Shown: positions 22,682 through 35,239 of the stretch, piece by piece
How positions within the stretch are numbered: position 1 is the stretch's first letter
Layout of the letters: every line of letters begins with the position of its first letter
DNA from: Actinostola sp. cb2023
Lineage: Eukaryota; Cnidaria; Anthozoa; Actiniaria; Actinostolidae
DNA length: 64,000 bases
NCBI GenBank assembly: GCA_033675265.1
Contig: JAUJYZ010001074.1
Location: 1 to 64,000 of the forward strand
Reading direction: 5' to 3'
The notes under the pieces: generated by a model
Databases searched by the model: none
What the model was told of the DNA's origin: nothing
Seen by the model: only the letters and a program-made list of their open reading frames with translations
Position numbers and translations under genes: made by a program

Positions 22682-22690
22682 GTCAATTTC

Positions 22691-23149
22691 GAGAAATCGT
22701 TTTCTAAAAATAGCCAAACTTGTTCAAACGCCGTGACATAGACCCAATATGTAGCATGGATGCTCCTACTGATGGGTTCCTGACACTTGTATCAGCACGC
22801 AAATATCACGTGACAAATATATTTTACGACATGGAAAAAATTCACGGTCTGCAGATTTCGGCTCGCGTCACCACAGGTAACCCGAGTAATAATGAAATTC
22901 AATTCATAGACATTCGACCGCTCATTGATATCAAGCAATATCACAAACATGCCTCATTCGTGTGTCTACGTTGTCACGTGTTTGTGGCTTGAAAATACAC
23001 GTGAGAACTGATCCAAATCTCAGGCGAAAGTCCCCTGAATAGAGCTTATTTGCTTGGGAAACAAACCCCACTATCATTCAGTATTATTCGTGCGCCTACG
23101 TTGTCACGTGTATTTTTTATGGTGAACAACAACCCGCTTCGCTGGGTTT
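22691..23149. other. Intergenic, dispersed repeat fragment
   Basis: 22703-22765 is the inverse of 4430-4482. TACGTTGTCACGTG occurs twice (about 22968 and 23098). No gene seen. Confidence 0.5.
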
Positions 23150-24170
23150 CTTAATTAAACTTTGTTGAGTAAATCCTTTGATGCCTAATTACAGGTTTAG
23201 GAAATCATTTAATTTTCCAATGTGTTATTTGTGTTATTACATATATTCACATATTTAACTAGAAAGCTACACATCGTGCAATTGCGAACGGAAATCGCAC
23301 AGACAACGTTGAACAATATCGTGCGCAAATTTAATTGTTGAACAATAAATATATCCGTCCCTTCAGAGTCAGATAAACAGCAAATGAAAGCAGCATAAGG
23401 CCTAGTTCAAACGCAGTACTTTCCAAGAGCCGTTCTTAATTACTTTAAAAGAAGCTGTCTCATTATTGTTTGAAATGAGAACGGCTCATGATTAGCACGA
23501 CGTCTGAACTAGGCCTTATAGTAAGGTGAAACACAAAGGAACCGCAAACAAATTAACGCAGCTCTCACTAACAGCGCGATTCTTGCACAACGACAGTATA
23601 GTTTATTTTTAGATGGACTACCCGAAACAGGAATCCACATTGAATAAAGTTATTGTACTGTACTGTACTGTACTGTAATAATAATAATAATAAGTCGGTT
23701 CTTATATAGCGCATACTGCATTGTATTATATTGTATTGTATTGTACTGTATTGTACTGTACTGTATTGTAAGGGTCACGTACTGGCTATAGCTCACACCT
23801 TCCAATAAATCCACTTAGCACAGAAAAAAAGAGCCGAAGAATTTTTAATAATTTCTAATTAACAATTTCACCTTTCTTCAACCTTGTTTGTTGTTGCAGT
23901 ACAATAGCTCAAAATAGTAAAGCACAATTGTGTGATTAACCTACAATACCATATCATGATTTAGTTTGATTGTTTGGCCTCTTGGGAACAGTTTATTTTT
24001 GTACAAAGATGATTATCAAAGCACAGAAGTAAATGCGAACTTATCATTCGAGCAGACTGCTGGTGTGCACCATCCAAATATTGTAATGTCATCAATGCAG
24101 AATTAAGACGAAACCTTGTGCTTTTTGAGGCCACTTGCTCGCAGTCGCAAGCACAGGCGGAGGGAATAAC
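23150..24170 (+). promoter_or_regulatory. Class B upstream region (B2)
   Basis: Shared with the other class B copies. The far part (23150-23260, TTTCTTAATTAAACTTTGTTGA) matches 35260 and, inverted, 8000. The near part (23900-24170) has GTACAATAGCTCAAAATA, AGCACAATTGTGTGATTAACC, TACAATACCATATCATG, GTTTGGCC and CACCATCCAAATATT, conserved at 35750-36030, 26100-26380, 63480-63679 and inverted at 7600-7850 and 46130-46380. This conservation next to every class B start suggests promoter plus 5' UTR. A (TGTAC/TGTAT)n microsatellite lies at 23647-23772. Confidence 0.5.
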
Positions 24171-24971
24171 ATGCCAGGTTACAACAGATGGAAGCTCCGA
24201 CAAGGGATGTCTACTCCATCTCTGCCGCCAATCAAAGACGAACATGAATCGCAAAGCAAAATCCAGGATTTTTGTGAGGCTTTAAACATCGTCACAAGAG
24301 AAACTACGCTTGCTCCTTTAGAAGTTCGTAGTTCTCAAGGGAAACCATACGAAAATATTCTCAAACAAAACAGGCGACGCCTATCTGAAGATGGTAGGAT
24401 AACAAACGAAGAACGTCGCAATAACAAACAGCGAGCTACTTTTAGACGACAATTAAATAGCTCGTTGGAAAGTTCTGCAGATACCGTTACAAGGAAAAAC
24501 ATATCCAAATCACCTCTAAGAAATCATTCGTTGTCAGGACGAAGAAAACGTAATGCCTGGAATTACCACCCTGACCTTATAGACTTGACTCTCCTTGAAG
24601 ATGCTGAGAAACTGGCTTTGGAGTTATTCAACGAAGAACTCAGAATGAACGGTGAGACGCTAGAGAAAACTCTAGAGAGAATTTACGGTGGAAAAGATCT
24701 CCATACCCGCTGCTTTGAGTTCTCTCAGGTCGGGAATTGTGAGCTATTTGCCCCAAAACAAGATGACAAGATCAAAGTGAAAATAACGTTACCACCCATT
24801 GCTGAGCCTAAAGGCGGCAAAGCTGACTGCACCAGAAAGAAAGCCAAGATCAACTTGCCAAGTATATTCGAAGTATCCTACTCAAGTCCCGTTAGTTTGA
24901 AAGCGATTCGTAAGGAGAACTCAAAACTCAAGCCTTCTTTTAATTTGCACAGAAAGACCTACCGAAAATGA
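24171..24971 (+). CDS. Class B family protein B2, unknown function
   Basis: An open 266-residue frame from ATG 24171 (MPGYNRWKLRQ), conserved with the starts of B3, B5' and B6; longer starts would be TTG. Visible: LPPI (18-21), KIQDFCEALNI (30-40), a strongly basic Arg/Asn-rich middle with GRRKR (123-127, possible nuclear signal), LIDLTLLEDAEKLALELFNEEL (136-157, helix-like), LPPI (207-210), LPSI (229-232) and a basic end with SPVSLKAIRKENSK. The order of these blocks mirrors class A (KIQDFC, IDLT, IPPV, SEPVHLRSLKRSKS), supporting common origin. B6 and B5' have LLRRxST before LPPI; B2 has LRQGMST and has lost the RRxS site. There is no signal peptide or membrane segment. Function unknown; a nuclear or cytosolic basic protein is inferred. 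Confidence 0.8.
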   Translation: MPGYNRWKLRQGMSTPSLPPIKDEHESQSKIQDFCEALNIVTRETTLAPLEVRSSQGKPYENILKQNRRRLSEDGRITNEERRNNKQRATFRRQLNSSLESSADTVTRKNISKSPLRNHSLSGRRKRNAWNYHPDLIDLTLLEDAEKLALELFNEELRMNGETLEKTLERIYGGKDLHTRCFEFSQVGNCELFAPKQDDKIKVKITLPPIAEPKGGKADCTRKKAKINLPSIFEVSYSSPVSLKAIRKENSKLKPSFNLHRKTYRK

Positions 24972-26382
24972 GATAAAAGTGCTTTTTCAGTTCAGACAAT
25001 CAGTACATACAAGAGCGTATTTTCTCTGAGTAAAGTGTGGTTAAGAACAATATCAAAGCAGATAGACTGACATTTTTCAGTCCAGTCCAAGCAGTCTCTT
25101 TTAATCTTTTCTGAATAAACAAACAAACAAAAAGAGACAACAGAGACAACCATAATATACTCAGTATGTGTAATGCATTGCGTGTATGACCAATGAGCTG
25201 ACTGATAAAAGTTTTCTCTTCAAATGTTTAGTGTACATTATTCATAGAAGTGCTAAACTTCTCTCACGAAGTAATTCACTCAGTGAAAATACACAGAGGT
25301 GGGACTGACTGGCGCTGATGTATGAAATATTTGGGGCGTTCATTATCAAGCTGAGCAGTTTCTGTCGATGAAGATCCAAGACAAATTAAGTCTGGATAAT
25401 AATAATTATTATTAAATTGTGTTAGCAATGTTGATTTGAATGGGTTTTACAATGAGTACTTATCAAAACAAAATGAAATCAAAAAATGCGGATCAAGCTA
25501 ATGGTGGTCATGGCGCCCAAATTAAAACGTTCAGAACAACTCACGTATTTACTTCACTGCAATCCAAGTCAAGCTAACTAAGGGGGGAGGTAAACCAACT
25601 GGGACATCAGTCCCGTTACCAATTCAAACAATGAGAAAAGTTTACACTGAAGTTCCAGTTGATGCTTGACTAAGTTTCTGTGTGTTTGTTACAGCCCACA
25701 TAGTCTATATAATGTTGGAGTTATTTGAATGCGGTGTGTTTTGTGTAGCTAGTAATGCGAAAACCACGATTGACGGAAATCCTGTTTTTTTTCTTCAAAA
25801 AAGTTAACTTTATTTCAAATTTAGTAAAAATATGACATAATGTCTAAGATCAAAAATATTGACGGTATTACTTAGAACTAGTGAAAGATGTAATTACTTG
25901 GGAGACCAGGTGTTTAGTAATATACCGAAGCACTGAACACTTTGATTACTAACATGCATGATGACAGTGCAAGCACCATCGCAGCCATAACAAGCTTTCA
26001 ATTCGTGACACCTTCGTCCAGCAAATTCTATTGTGAAGCACAGCAAAAAACACAGCCGTTCAATAATGTTAATTTTAATTAATTTGATTTTTGTTCGAAC
26101 TTGTTGTTGTTCTTCCAGTACAATTGCTTGAGTGATAAACCAGGGAGGATTAACGTACAATACTATATCGTCGTTTATTTTAATTGTTGGCCCCGAGGGA
26201 ACAGTTTATTTTGCACCAACATCATTATCGAAACACAGAAGTAAATGCGAAGTCGTCATTCCATCCGATTGCTAGTGCACTATCCAAATATTACACTGAT
26301 GTCATCAATGCATTCAAGCGAAAACCTGATACTTTTTGAGGCAGCTTACTCGAAGTTAAAAGAACAGTCAAAGCGAGTAAAC
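24972..26382 (+). other. B2 3' region and B3 upstream region
   Basis: 24972-25440 is the class B 3' flank (matches 440-660 and 1080-1230). 25500-25690 resembles the ACTCACGT/GTATTTACTTCACTGCAA flank found upstream of class A genes, but no class A gene follows. 26100-26382 is the class B upstream region for copy B3. Between them nothing is recognised. Confidence 0.5.
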
Positions 26383-26424
26383 ATGCCAAGTTATAACAAA
26401 ATGGAATCCCCGTCGAGCGACCAC

Positions 26425-28196
<1,772 letters not shown>

Positions 28197-28328
28197 ACCA
28201 CTCCATTTCTGCCGTCAATCAAAGACGAACATGAACTGCCAGACAAAGTCCAGCCTCAAATTTTGTGAGGCTTTAAACATCGTCACCAGAGAAAACACGC
28301 TTGGTCCTTTAGAAGTTCGTAGTTCTCA

Positions 28329-30071
28329 ATGTGTGGGGTGATGGGGAGGTCGATTACTGACAATTTGAATGTGATGAGAGATGTACTAGATCATATTGAT
28401 CATACTGGGGAGGGAGGGGTCATTTTGACTTTGGATCAGGAGAAAGCGTTTGATAGGGTGGATAGGGTTTTTTTGAATAGGGTGTTGGGGAGGTTAGGTT
28501 TTGGGGAGGATTTTAGAAAGTGGATGAATGTGTTATATGTGGGTGCGACAGCGAAAGTGATTTGTAATGGGGAGTTGACGGAGAGTATTGTGCTAGAGAA
28601 GGGGATTAGGCAGGGGTGTTCGTTGTCACCTATGTTGTATGTGTTAATGGCAGAAGTGTTAGCGTGTAGTGTTCGTGCCGAGAAGGGTATATGTGGATTT
28701 TTGGTGCCGGGGTCGGGTGGTCAGCATACTAATATTTCTCAGTATGCTGATGACACGACTGCGGTGCTGCGGGATGGGGTGTCAATTAGTAAGTATCTAG
28801 ATATAGTGGAGTTTTTTGGGCGTGGGACGGGGGCGAGGTTGAATAGAGGGAAATCAGAGGCAATGTGGATAGGATCGTGGAATAATAGAATGGATAAACC
28901 ATATGGGTTAAAATGGGTAGTGCGAATGAAAGTATTGGGGGTGTGGTTTGGAGATAATGTAGAGGATGAGAACTGGGTGGCGAAGTGTGAAAAGTTAAAG
29001 AAGGTATTAGATATGTGGAAAGGTAGATGTTTGTCGTTGAGAGGTAAAGTGTTGATTGTTAAAGTGTTGGGGTTGTCAAAGTTAGATTATGTGGCTAGGG
29101 TGTTAACTGTGCCGAGTTGGGTGGTGACTAAAGTGAATTCGTTAGTGTGGAGTTTTGTGTGGAATGGGAAAGTAGAGTTGATCAAAAGGGAAACGTGTTT
29201 GTTACCATGTCTGTCAGGGGGGTTGGGAATGGTGGATTTTGGGGTTCGTGTGCGTGCTTTGCATATAGCAAATGTAGTAGGGTCTCTAAATAGGTTGTCG
29301 GGTAAAATGTGGTGCTATTTGAGATATTATTTAGGTGTGCGGTTGTCATCATTACGTGATGATTGGATGTTTTTACGGGATAACTTGAAGCCAGGGGCGG
29401 GTTTTTTGTCTAAATATTATAAAGCGGTGTATGCGGAAATTCGTTTGTGTTCAGTGCAAGTTTGTGCAGTGGTGAGTAAGATGTATGAGTTCCTAGTAAA
29501 TAGTAAGTTGAAACAACCGAGGTGTATGGCTTATTGGAGTGAGGTGAGTGTGACTGAATGGAAGGATGTCTGGGGGGTTTTTCGTAACAGTTTGTCTGAA
29601 AATATTGTGGGTGAGGTGAGGTGGCGTATTGTACAGAGAGTGACAAAAGTGCGGGACAGTCTTGTTAGATGGGGGTATAATGTGGTGTCTAAGCGGTGTG
29701 CAGTATGTGGGAAGGATGAAACTATTGAACATTGTTTTTTGCAGTGTAGTCGTGTGAAAAAAGCGTGGGGATGGGTCGTGAGAATAGTCAGAAAGTGGTC
29801 ACGTGAGTTTGTTGTCAATGCAAAATGTGTGTTTTTGGGTTTGTTCAAGGGGGAACGTAAAGACTTGGTGATGTTTGTAGTAGAATGTATGTTAAATAAT
29901 ATTTGGTTTTTTCGTAATAGTGCGACGTTCCGTAACAGTGTTCGTCCGTATATTGATATTGTAAGAAAGTGTAAGAAAGATATTGTGTTTCGTTTAAGTG
30001 TTGAGTCGTTTCGTTTGAGTGAAAGAGATTTTCAGAAGGTATGGGGGGACAAAAAAGAATTTTGGCAGTAA
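28329..30071 (+). CDS. LINE ORF2 fragment: reverse transcriptase and C-terminal zinc motif
   Basis: 580 residues, open throughout. Reverse-transcriptase blocks are in order: LDQEKAFDRVD (about 35-45), RQGCSLSP (94-101), QYADDTT (138-144, YADD active site), then a G.LN..KSE block (~170). A C-terminal CxxC-H-C zinc motif CAVCGKDETIEHCFLQC lies at about 456-473, as in the zf-RVT domain. The endonuclease domain and the start of the RT domain are missing, so the apparent ATG at the B3 junction is accidental. LDQEKAFDRV and the zinc motif suggest the L1/Tx1 group. The absence of stops or frameshifts suggests recent insertion, but the truncated copy should be inactive. Confidence 0.85.
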   Translation: MCGVMGRSITDNLNVMRDVLDHIDHTGEGGVILTLDQEKAFDRVDRVFLNRVLGRLGFGEDFRKWMNVLYVGATAKVICNGELTESIVLEKGIRQGCSLSPMLYVLMAEVLACSVRAEKGICGFLVPGSGGQHTNISQYADDTTAVLRDGVSISKYLDIVEFFGRGTGARLNRGKSEAMWIGSWNNRMDKPYGLKWVVRMKVLGVWFGDNVEDENWVAKCEKLKKVLDMWKGRCLSLRGKVLIVKVLGLSKLDYVARVLTVPSWVVTKVNSLVWSFVWNGKVELIKRETCLLPCLSGGLGMVDFGVRVRALHIANVVGSLNRLSGKMWCYLRYYLGVRLSSLRDDWMFLRDNLKPGAGFLSKYYKAVYAEIRLCSVQVCAVVSKMYEFLVNSKLKQPRCMAYWSEVSVTEWKDVWGVFRNSLSENIVGEVRWRIVQRVTKVRDSLVRWGYNVVSKRCAVCGKDETIEHCFLQCSRVKKAWGWVVRIVRKWSREFVVNAKCVFLGLFKGERKDLVMFVVECMLNNIWFFRNSATFRNSVRPYIDIVRKCKKDIVFRLSVESFRLSERDFQKVWGDKKEFWQ

Positions 30072-30637
30072 ATATGTTTTTTGCATACTAATGAGCAAAT
30101 TTGGACAGAACTGAATGCTGGATAAAGGGTTTAAGTGGGGTATTAAGAAACACTGAGGACACGGTCCTACTTAAATAAAGGTGGAGGTGGGCTTTACAGA
30201 GGAAAAAAACAAAAAATAAATGAATATAAGAGAATATTGGAAAAAAAAGTGAATTTATGCAGTTTTTGCATACTAATGAGCAAATATGGACAAAATCAAG
30301 TGGCAGATAAAGAGGTTAAGAGTAGTATTGACAAATACTGAGGACGCAGTCCTGCTTAAATAAAGGGGGAGGTGCTCTTGGGAAGGAAAAAACGGAAAAT
30401 TAACGAATATTAGAGAAAATTAGAGGAAACAATTAATTTATGCAGTTTTGGAAATTGAAAATTTTGGAAAATAAATCGTATAATATGAAATGGAATAAGA
30501 AGTAAATAAAGTAATAGGAAGTACAAGTTGTAAAGAGTGTAAATAAGTAAAAGTATGAGGTTTAGAGTTTCGAGTATAATGTAGAAAAATTGTGAAACTG
30601 GGTTAGTGCCCGTTTGTTTTAATCTTATTAAAGATTT

Positions 30638-30668
<31 letters not shown>
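28330..30668 (+). mobile_element. 5'-truncated Tx1/L1-like non-LTR retrotransposon
   Basis: The element begins abruptly inside class B copy B3 at 28330 within the reverse-transcriptase domain and ends in a ~26-base A run (30643-30668). Behind the coding part the 3' region carries a 183-bp tandem duplication: ATACTAATGAGCAAAT.TGGAC and CTTAAATAAAGG.GGAGGTG occur at 30087/30177 and again at 30270/30356. The plus strand is strikingly rich in G and T and poor in C, unlike its neighbours. Truncation at the 5' end and the A tail fit target-primed reverse transcription. Confidence 0.85.
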
Positions 30669-30670
<2 letters not shown>

Positions 30671-31319
30671 GATCTTTGCATGACCTGTGTCAGTTCTATA
30701 TCACTGATATAGAACTGATTATTAAATAAAACATTAGTGCTGTATCAGTTTTATTCATCAGTGTCTGTATCGGGGCATACAGATCCATGCATGTCACCGA
30801 TTCAACCAACCTGGTTGGATCAATTGCTCATGAATTATACGTTTTTACTGATATACTGTAAAGTTCGCAGTACTGAATTGCAAGGAAAGCATGTTCTATC
30901 GAGCTCGAGTCACGCAACGACGAGCAACCAAAAACTGTTTCAATCGCACTATAAGATATCTATATTTAGTTCAAATAGGCTACATTTCATTTAGAAGCCC
31001 GACTTCACGCTAGAAGAGCGTCTAGTTATCAATTAATTACACATTGTTTAAAAATTGGGATCAACTCAATGGAATTCAAGCGTTACCAAGTCGCGTTTTT
31101 AAGCTAGTAGCTTTACTGCATCCATGACCAAAGCTCCAGGCAATTTCAAGTAAAGTTTGATAGTTTTACGAAATACAAATTTACTGTGTTACGGGCGAGG
31201 AAAAATACGAGCAATGAGTAAAATATTCGCAAATATTATATGTCAAGTCATTAAATAAGCTGTATATATTTAGGAGATATAAATATTAAAAAAATTGAGA
31301 TATATAAACATTAAAATAA
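30669..31319. other. Intergenic right of the LINE
   Basis: A short palindrome CAGTTCTATATCACTGATATAGAACTG at 30690-30716. The expected continuation of class B copy B3 is not recognisable. 31190-31225 resembles the GAGGAAAAATACGAG.AATGAGTAAAAT palindromic family seen at 27555. No gene seen. Confidence 0.45.
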
Positions 31320-31600
31320 TTATTGAAAGTTATTTAGAAGATAACTATGTCTTCAGAAAAGATTTAAACGTGGCAACAGAAGACGCATCCTTGATTTGTT
31401 TCTGGTAAGGGATTCCACAGCTGTGGAGCAGTATAGGAACTGAAGGACCTCTGACCATACGTCGATGTCTTGATAGTGCTTGGGACTACTAACATATTTC
31501 CCTGTAATGACCGTAATGAACGAGCTGGTTTCATAGCTCGTTTTATGAAATCAGAGATGTATGATGGATGTTGTTTATTGACTACCAACGAGCAAAGAAA
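31320..31600 (-). pseudogene. Non-LTR reverse-transcriptase C-terminal fragment
   Basis: The minus strand reads PSYISDFIKRAMKPARSLRS, then LLVVPSTI-like and TYGQRSFSSYTAPQLWNPLP. This is the typical C-terminal stretch of CR1/L2/Jockey-group LINE polyproteins (YI.D.I....P.R.LRS ... YG.RSFS..AP.LWN.LP). The following TNQG/ATFKSFLKT part is in another frame, so it is a decayed fragment. Confidence 0.7.
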
Positions 31601-31939
31601 AGATGACTACGCAGTTTACTTTATTTTATGTGCCAATATGCAAATTAGCTATGACCGGCGATAAATATTACAATTCTTCCCCATTGTATTAAGGTACCTG
31701 AACTATCTAAAAAAACAAATTATATATAACTAGTAAACTTGTTTTCTCAAAGCCATTAGCTAAGAGTCAGTGTTCAAAGTCTATGCATCTTGAAGGAGTT
31801 CTCACAACTCTTCCACATCATGTGGTCTTCACAGTGGGTAGTGCTTCCTCCAGTACACTTGCTGCTTCAGACATTGACGCAGGAGTCTTTTTCTGGACTT
31901 GGGAGATCCTCTGACAGTTACCTTGGTTGATCAGGTGCT

Positions 31940-33000
31940 ACTTCGGTGGTTGTGGATTCCGCTGTCGATGGAGACACAATGCTTGGCATAGGTTCAGGTT
32001 CACCATCACCAGCATCTCTTGTCGCTCTCCGCTCGCAGCTGATCAGCATGTCGCTTCCATACCATGCCTTTGGCACTGACATGATACAGTACAGGACCCA
32101 CCTGCTTCACATACTCTCCAGGCACCCATTTAGGACCACCATGGAAATTTCTAACCCATACTTTGTCTCCAGTGCTGAATCCCTTCATTGGCTTTGTCTC
32201 ATCTACGAGAAGCTTCTTGTCGACTTGTCACTTTATGTCGGGCTTGAGCAGATCCAGTCTGGTCTTCAGGTTTCTCTTAAAGAGTAGTTGTGCCGGACTT
32301 TGTTGAGTTGTGCCATGTGGTGCGGTGCGGTACGCCATCAGGAATCTATCAAGCTTGTGGTGTAGATTTCGATCAGTCAGGTCTGCTTTGACAGCGCGCT
32401 TGAAGCTTTGAACGAGGCACTCAGCCAGACAGTCCATTAGTAGACGGATGATATGGCGCCCCTATTACATGACGAATGTCATTGGATTGAACAAACCGTT
32501 TGAAAACTTCTGATGTAAATTGTGGGCCATTATCGGAGACGATTTGCTCTGGCAATCCCATTCTGGCCGGTAAGGTCCGCAATATTGTAATATTATTGTA
32601 AAGTGCAAAACAAATTGTTTATACGGTCTCTTCTGCTATGGTGTTCTTCATCAGGAAGATCTTCGGCCATTCAGTGGTGCTTGCATCCATCACGACTAAT
32701 GACATCTTGCCTTGGAATGGGCCAGCAACGTCTATGTGTAGACGAGGTCATGTAAGTCCACCACGCTTTTACAATGCTGATGCGACCTTCATGCAGAACA
32801 TCGAGGACTTTACTTCTCAGCATACTAGGCGGTACCACCACTCGACCATCCCACATGAGGACTCCATTGTGAATAACTATATTCTCTTTGCGCAATGCAT
32901 GGGGTGCGAGTTCTGGGCATGCTTCATAAGAATCCCAGGCCTCCTCCACAAGTCTAACAAGTCTAAGTTTTTGAGTTTGAAGCTTGGTGAAAAACAAAGT
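31940..33000 (-). pseudogene. Gypsy-type retrotransposon integrase remnant
   Basis: In minus-strand order several integrase pieces appear in different frames. There is a zinc-domain-like part (about 32997-32750); VMDASTTEWPKIF, matching the first catalytic Asp region (about 32695-32660); IVSDNGPQFTSEVFKRF, the second Asp (about 32560-32510); APYHPSTNG followed by LAECLVQSFKRAVKAD, the Glu region (about 32470-32400); and a C-terminal FSTGDKVWVRNFHGGPKW.PG-type chromodomain-adjacent motif (32188-32006). Stops and frameshifts separate them. No LTRs were recognised. It is a dead fragment of an LTR retrotransposon pol gene. Confidence 0.8.
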
Positions 33001-33054
33001 TTTGTGTTGTGGTGTTTGTTTTGTAGATACCTTTTTATTTTTTAAGTGTGTTCG

Positions 33055-33200
33055 GTCAATAATACATGTTGTTTAGTGCAACCTTGGGTATCAGTATTTG
33101 ATATGAAACCAATTAATAATAGTTATTTATAAGTTGTCGACGACAAAAGGTAGATGTCAATTCGTGGTTCCAGCAAAATGAATTTTCAATAATACAGTAT
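33055..33200 (+). promoter_or_regulatory. Extra copy of class A upstream block (partial)
   Basis: AGTTGTCGACGACAAAAGG, AGATGTCAATTCGTGGTTCC and AGCAAAATGAA repeat the more complete block that follows. As at A2, upstream sequence is duplicated in tandem. Confidence 0.5.
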
Positions 33201-33458
33201 AATATAGATGTTGGTTTAGTGGGCCCCTGGGAATCAGTATTTGTTATGACGCCAATTAATTATAGTTAATTATAATTTATCAACAAAAGGTAGATGTTAA
33301 CTCGTGGTTCCAGCAAAGCGAACAACACAAACGTCTTCAGCACAGCTGTGAAAAAGAGAAGGGACCATTGCTTTCTCTGAATTGACTTGTGAATTTGAAA
33401 GCAATTAAATAATTTGACGAGCTGTTATATTATTATTCAGACAAAGCAAAACTATATA
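33201..33458 (+). promoter_or_regulatory. Conserved class A upstream block (A3)
   Basis: Contains TTAATTATAGTTAATTATAA, ATCAACAAAAGGTAGATG, CTCGTGGTTCCAGCAAAGCG, CACAGCTGTG, GAAGGGACCATTGCTTTC and ACTATATAATG at the start codon. Nearly identical to the block before A4. Confidence 0.5.
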
Positions 33459-34313
33459 ATGTCCAAGCCGCTAAGAAGAACATCACTCGTGTTGCCCAAG
33501 ATTTCTGAAGAGAAAGCATCTGAGAAAGATAATAAAATCCAGGACTTTTGCGCCTCTTTACAGATTACACAAGATAATAGCGGGAAAAAGAAACTAGATG
33601 TACGTTCTGCTTACGAAGTTGATAGCGAAACGCTAAAAGGTGACCGAAGACGTCCAAAAGCTGGCTGCTACAGCAACAAGCCGAGGTACCAATCCGCATG
33701 TGCAACACGATTTCGAAATGGGTTTTCTAAATCGCACTTATTCTCATCAGGAACTATGTCCTCAAAAAACAAGATAAATGAAGCAGAAGTCGAAGAAGAG
33801 AATATCATTGATCTTACAAAGTTCGAGGGCGCTAAAGAAGTAGCGCGCAGATACTATCAAGACTTAGGTGCCTGCCAAGGCGGCCAATGGAATGACAGGA
33901 TCCAGTCTTATTTGACGAACTTTGAGAATGCGGATCTGACTTTCCCAAAACTATGGAGCAGAGAGAAGCTTTTTGAGTGCGCGAACAAAGTAGCCGTCGA
34001 TGAATGCATTATCATTCCGCCGGTTACAAAATCCACAGAGAAAAAATACACTAACATTTCCAGGCGTAACTCAGAAACGATTTGTGGAAAAAGCAACAGA
34101 AAACCAAACACCATTCTCAAGGAAACGAATGCCAATAATTATTTAACAGGTTGTATATTCTATAGTGAACCAGTACATCTACGATCGTTAAAGCGATCTA
34201 AATCAATGACATCAACCCAACAACTACACTCCCAACATGGCAACCGGCTGCCCCCTGTGAATCCACGTGGACTGCGAGACAGAGTTAAATCCATGCCAAG
34301 TTTGAACATCTAG
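33459..34313 (+). CDS. Class A family protein A3, unknown function
   Basis: An open 284-residue frame from ATG 33459 (MSKPLRRTSLVLPKI). A longer in-frame start at 33414 lacks conservation and is a poor choice. It carries RRTS, LPKI, KIQDFCASLQI, IIDLTKFEGAKEVARRYYQDL, NFENADLTFPKLW, IIPPVTKS, RRNS and SEPVHLRSLKRSKSM, then LPPV near the end. A one-residue insertion (KDNKIQDFC) sets it apart. A CFEC-like pair from family Cys residues (FCAS, FECA, GCIF) is kept. The shared WNDRIQS version and PRGLRDRVKS tail make A2 its closest relative in this window. No known domain, signal peptide or membrane segment; likely soluble and, being basic, possibly nuclear. Confidence 0.8.
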   Translation: MSKPLRRTSLVLPKISEEKASEKDNKIQDFCASLQITQDNSGKKKLDVRSAYEVDSETLKGDRRRPKAGCYSNKPRYQSACATRFRNGFSKSHLFSSGTMSSKNKINEAEVEEENIIDLTKFEGAKEVARRYYQDLGACQGGQWNDRIQSYLTNFENADLTFPKLWSREKLFECANKVAVDECIIIPPVTKSTEKKYTNISRRNSETICGKSNRKPNTILKETNANNYLTGCIFYSEPVHLRSLKRSKSMTSTQQLHSQHGNRLPPVNPRGLRDRVKSMPSLNI

Positions 34314-35239
34314 CAAAATTCAAGATCAAGTTTCAAGTTTAGTTATATTTCAATACCACATATTGACGATCTAGATATGATGTAGGTAGGTGGGTAGGGG
34401 TAACATACGTAATTATTAGGGGATTGCTATATCTCAAAATCATATGTAAATAAATGGAAAGGAATGAAAGAGATGGTAGTGCCTTTAGATTTACAATATC
34501 ATATACATATATACATATATATTTGTATTTTGTATATGTATTGCATTATATAACACTATCGTCATAACATGTAAATAGTCATATACGTTCATGGAACTTT
34601 TAGAAGTGGATAGAGAGAAAGAAGAATCGATCGCTTGTTTATTTGTAAATATAACACTTTATTAATGATTGAAAGTTGTAACTTATCTCTTGTTCTTCGT
34701 CGTCATCTTCTTCATTACTTTGTGGGTGTGTAATGAGGTCAAAACGCATTGTTTTCAAACAACAACGCCTATGATGCGTGGACAGTCGGGGCCTCAGTGA
34801 ATCCCAAACGAATGTATCTGAAGTAGAGTTAATATCATGAGAAAATTGTCTCATTCGTGCGTTTTCTTTTCGTTGTATTGTAGTTGAATGGATGGTACCA
34901 TCTTTGTAGCAGAATAGTTGATCCTGCTTAAATAAAGTATATATATCTATCGTTAGTCAATACAAGGCAATAGTTTTGAAACCCAATGTCATAATCTTCT
35001 ATCTTTGTTTCTCTTTTTTCCAACGGTGACCGTGTACAAAGAAAATATATTTTGCATCTATCAAAAGTTCAGCCAATAAAACCCAATGACCCAGCTATTC
35101 AACCCAGAGTTTGAGTCTAAATAAAATATTGTGCAAGGTCAATGTCACGTGATGGGCCTACTTAACCTCCATGTTTGCTTCTTTGTCAGATCCTTTGAAG
35201 TTTTCCGGGCTTCATAACCATTATTTCACCATATCCCGC
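34314..35239. other. Class A downstream flank
   Basis: 34860-34990 (GATGGTACCATCTTTGTAGCA, GTTGATCCTGCTTAAATAAAG) is the inverse of 8130-8225 downstream of A2. The rest (AT-rich, TATATACATATATA near 34500) shows no gene. Confidence 0.55.

Noticed and set aside
29410..29848. Minus frames inside the LINE
   Set aside because: Low-C plus strand depletes stops on the complement; the RT reading on plus is the real one.
31946..32287. 113-codon plus frame
   Set aside because: Antisense to the recognisable integrase pieces on the minus strand.
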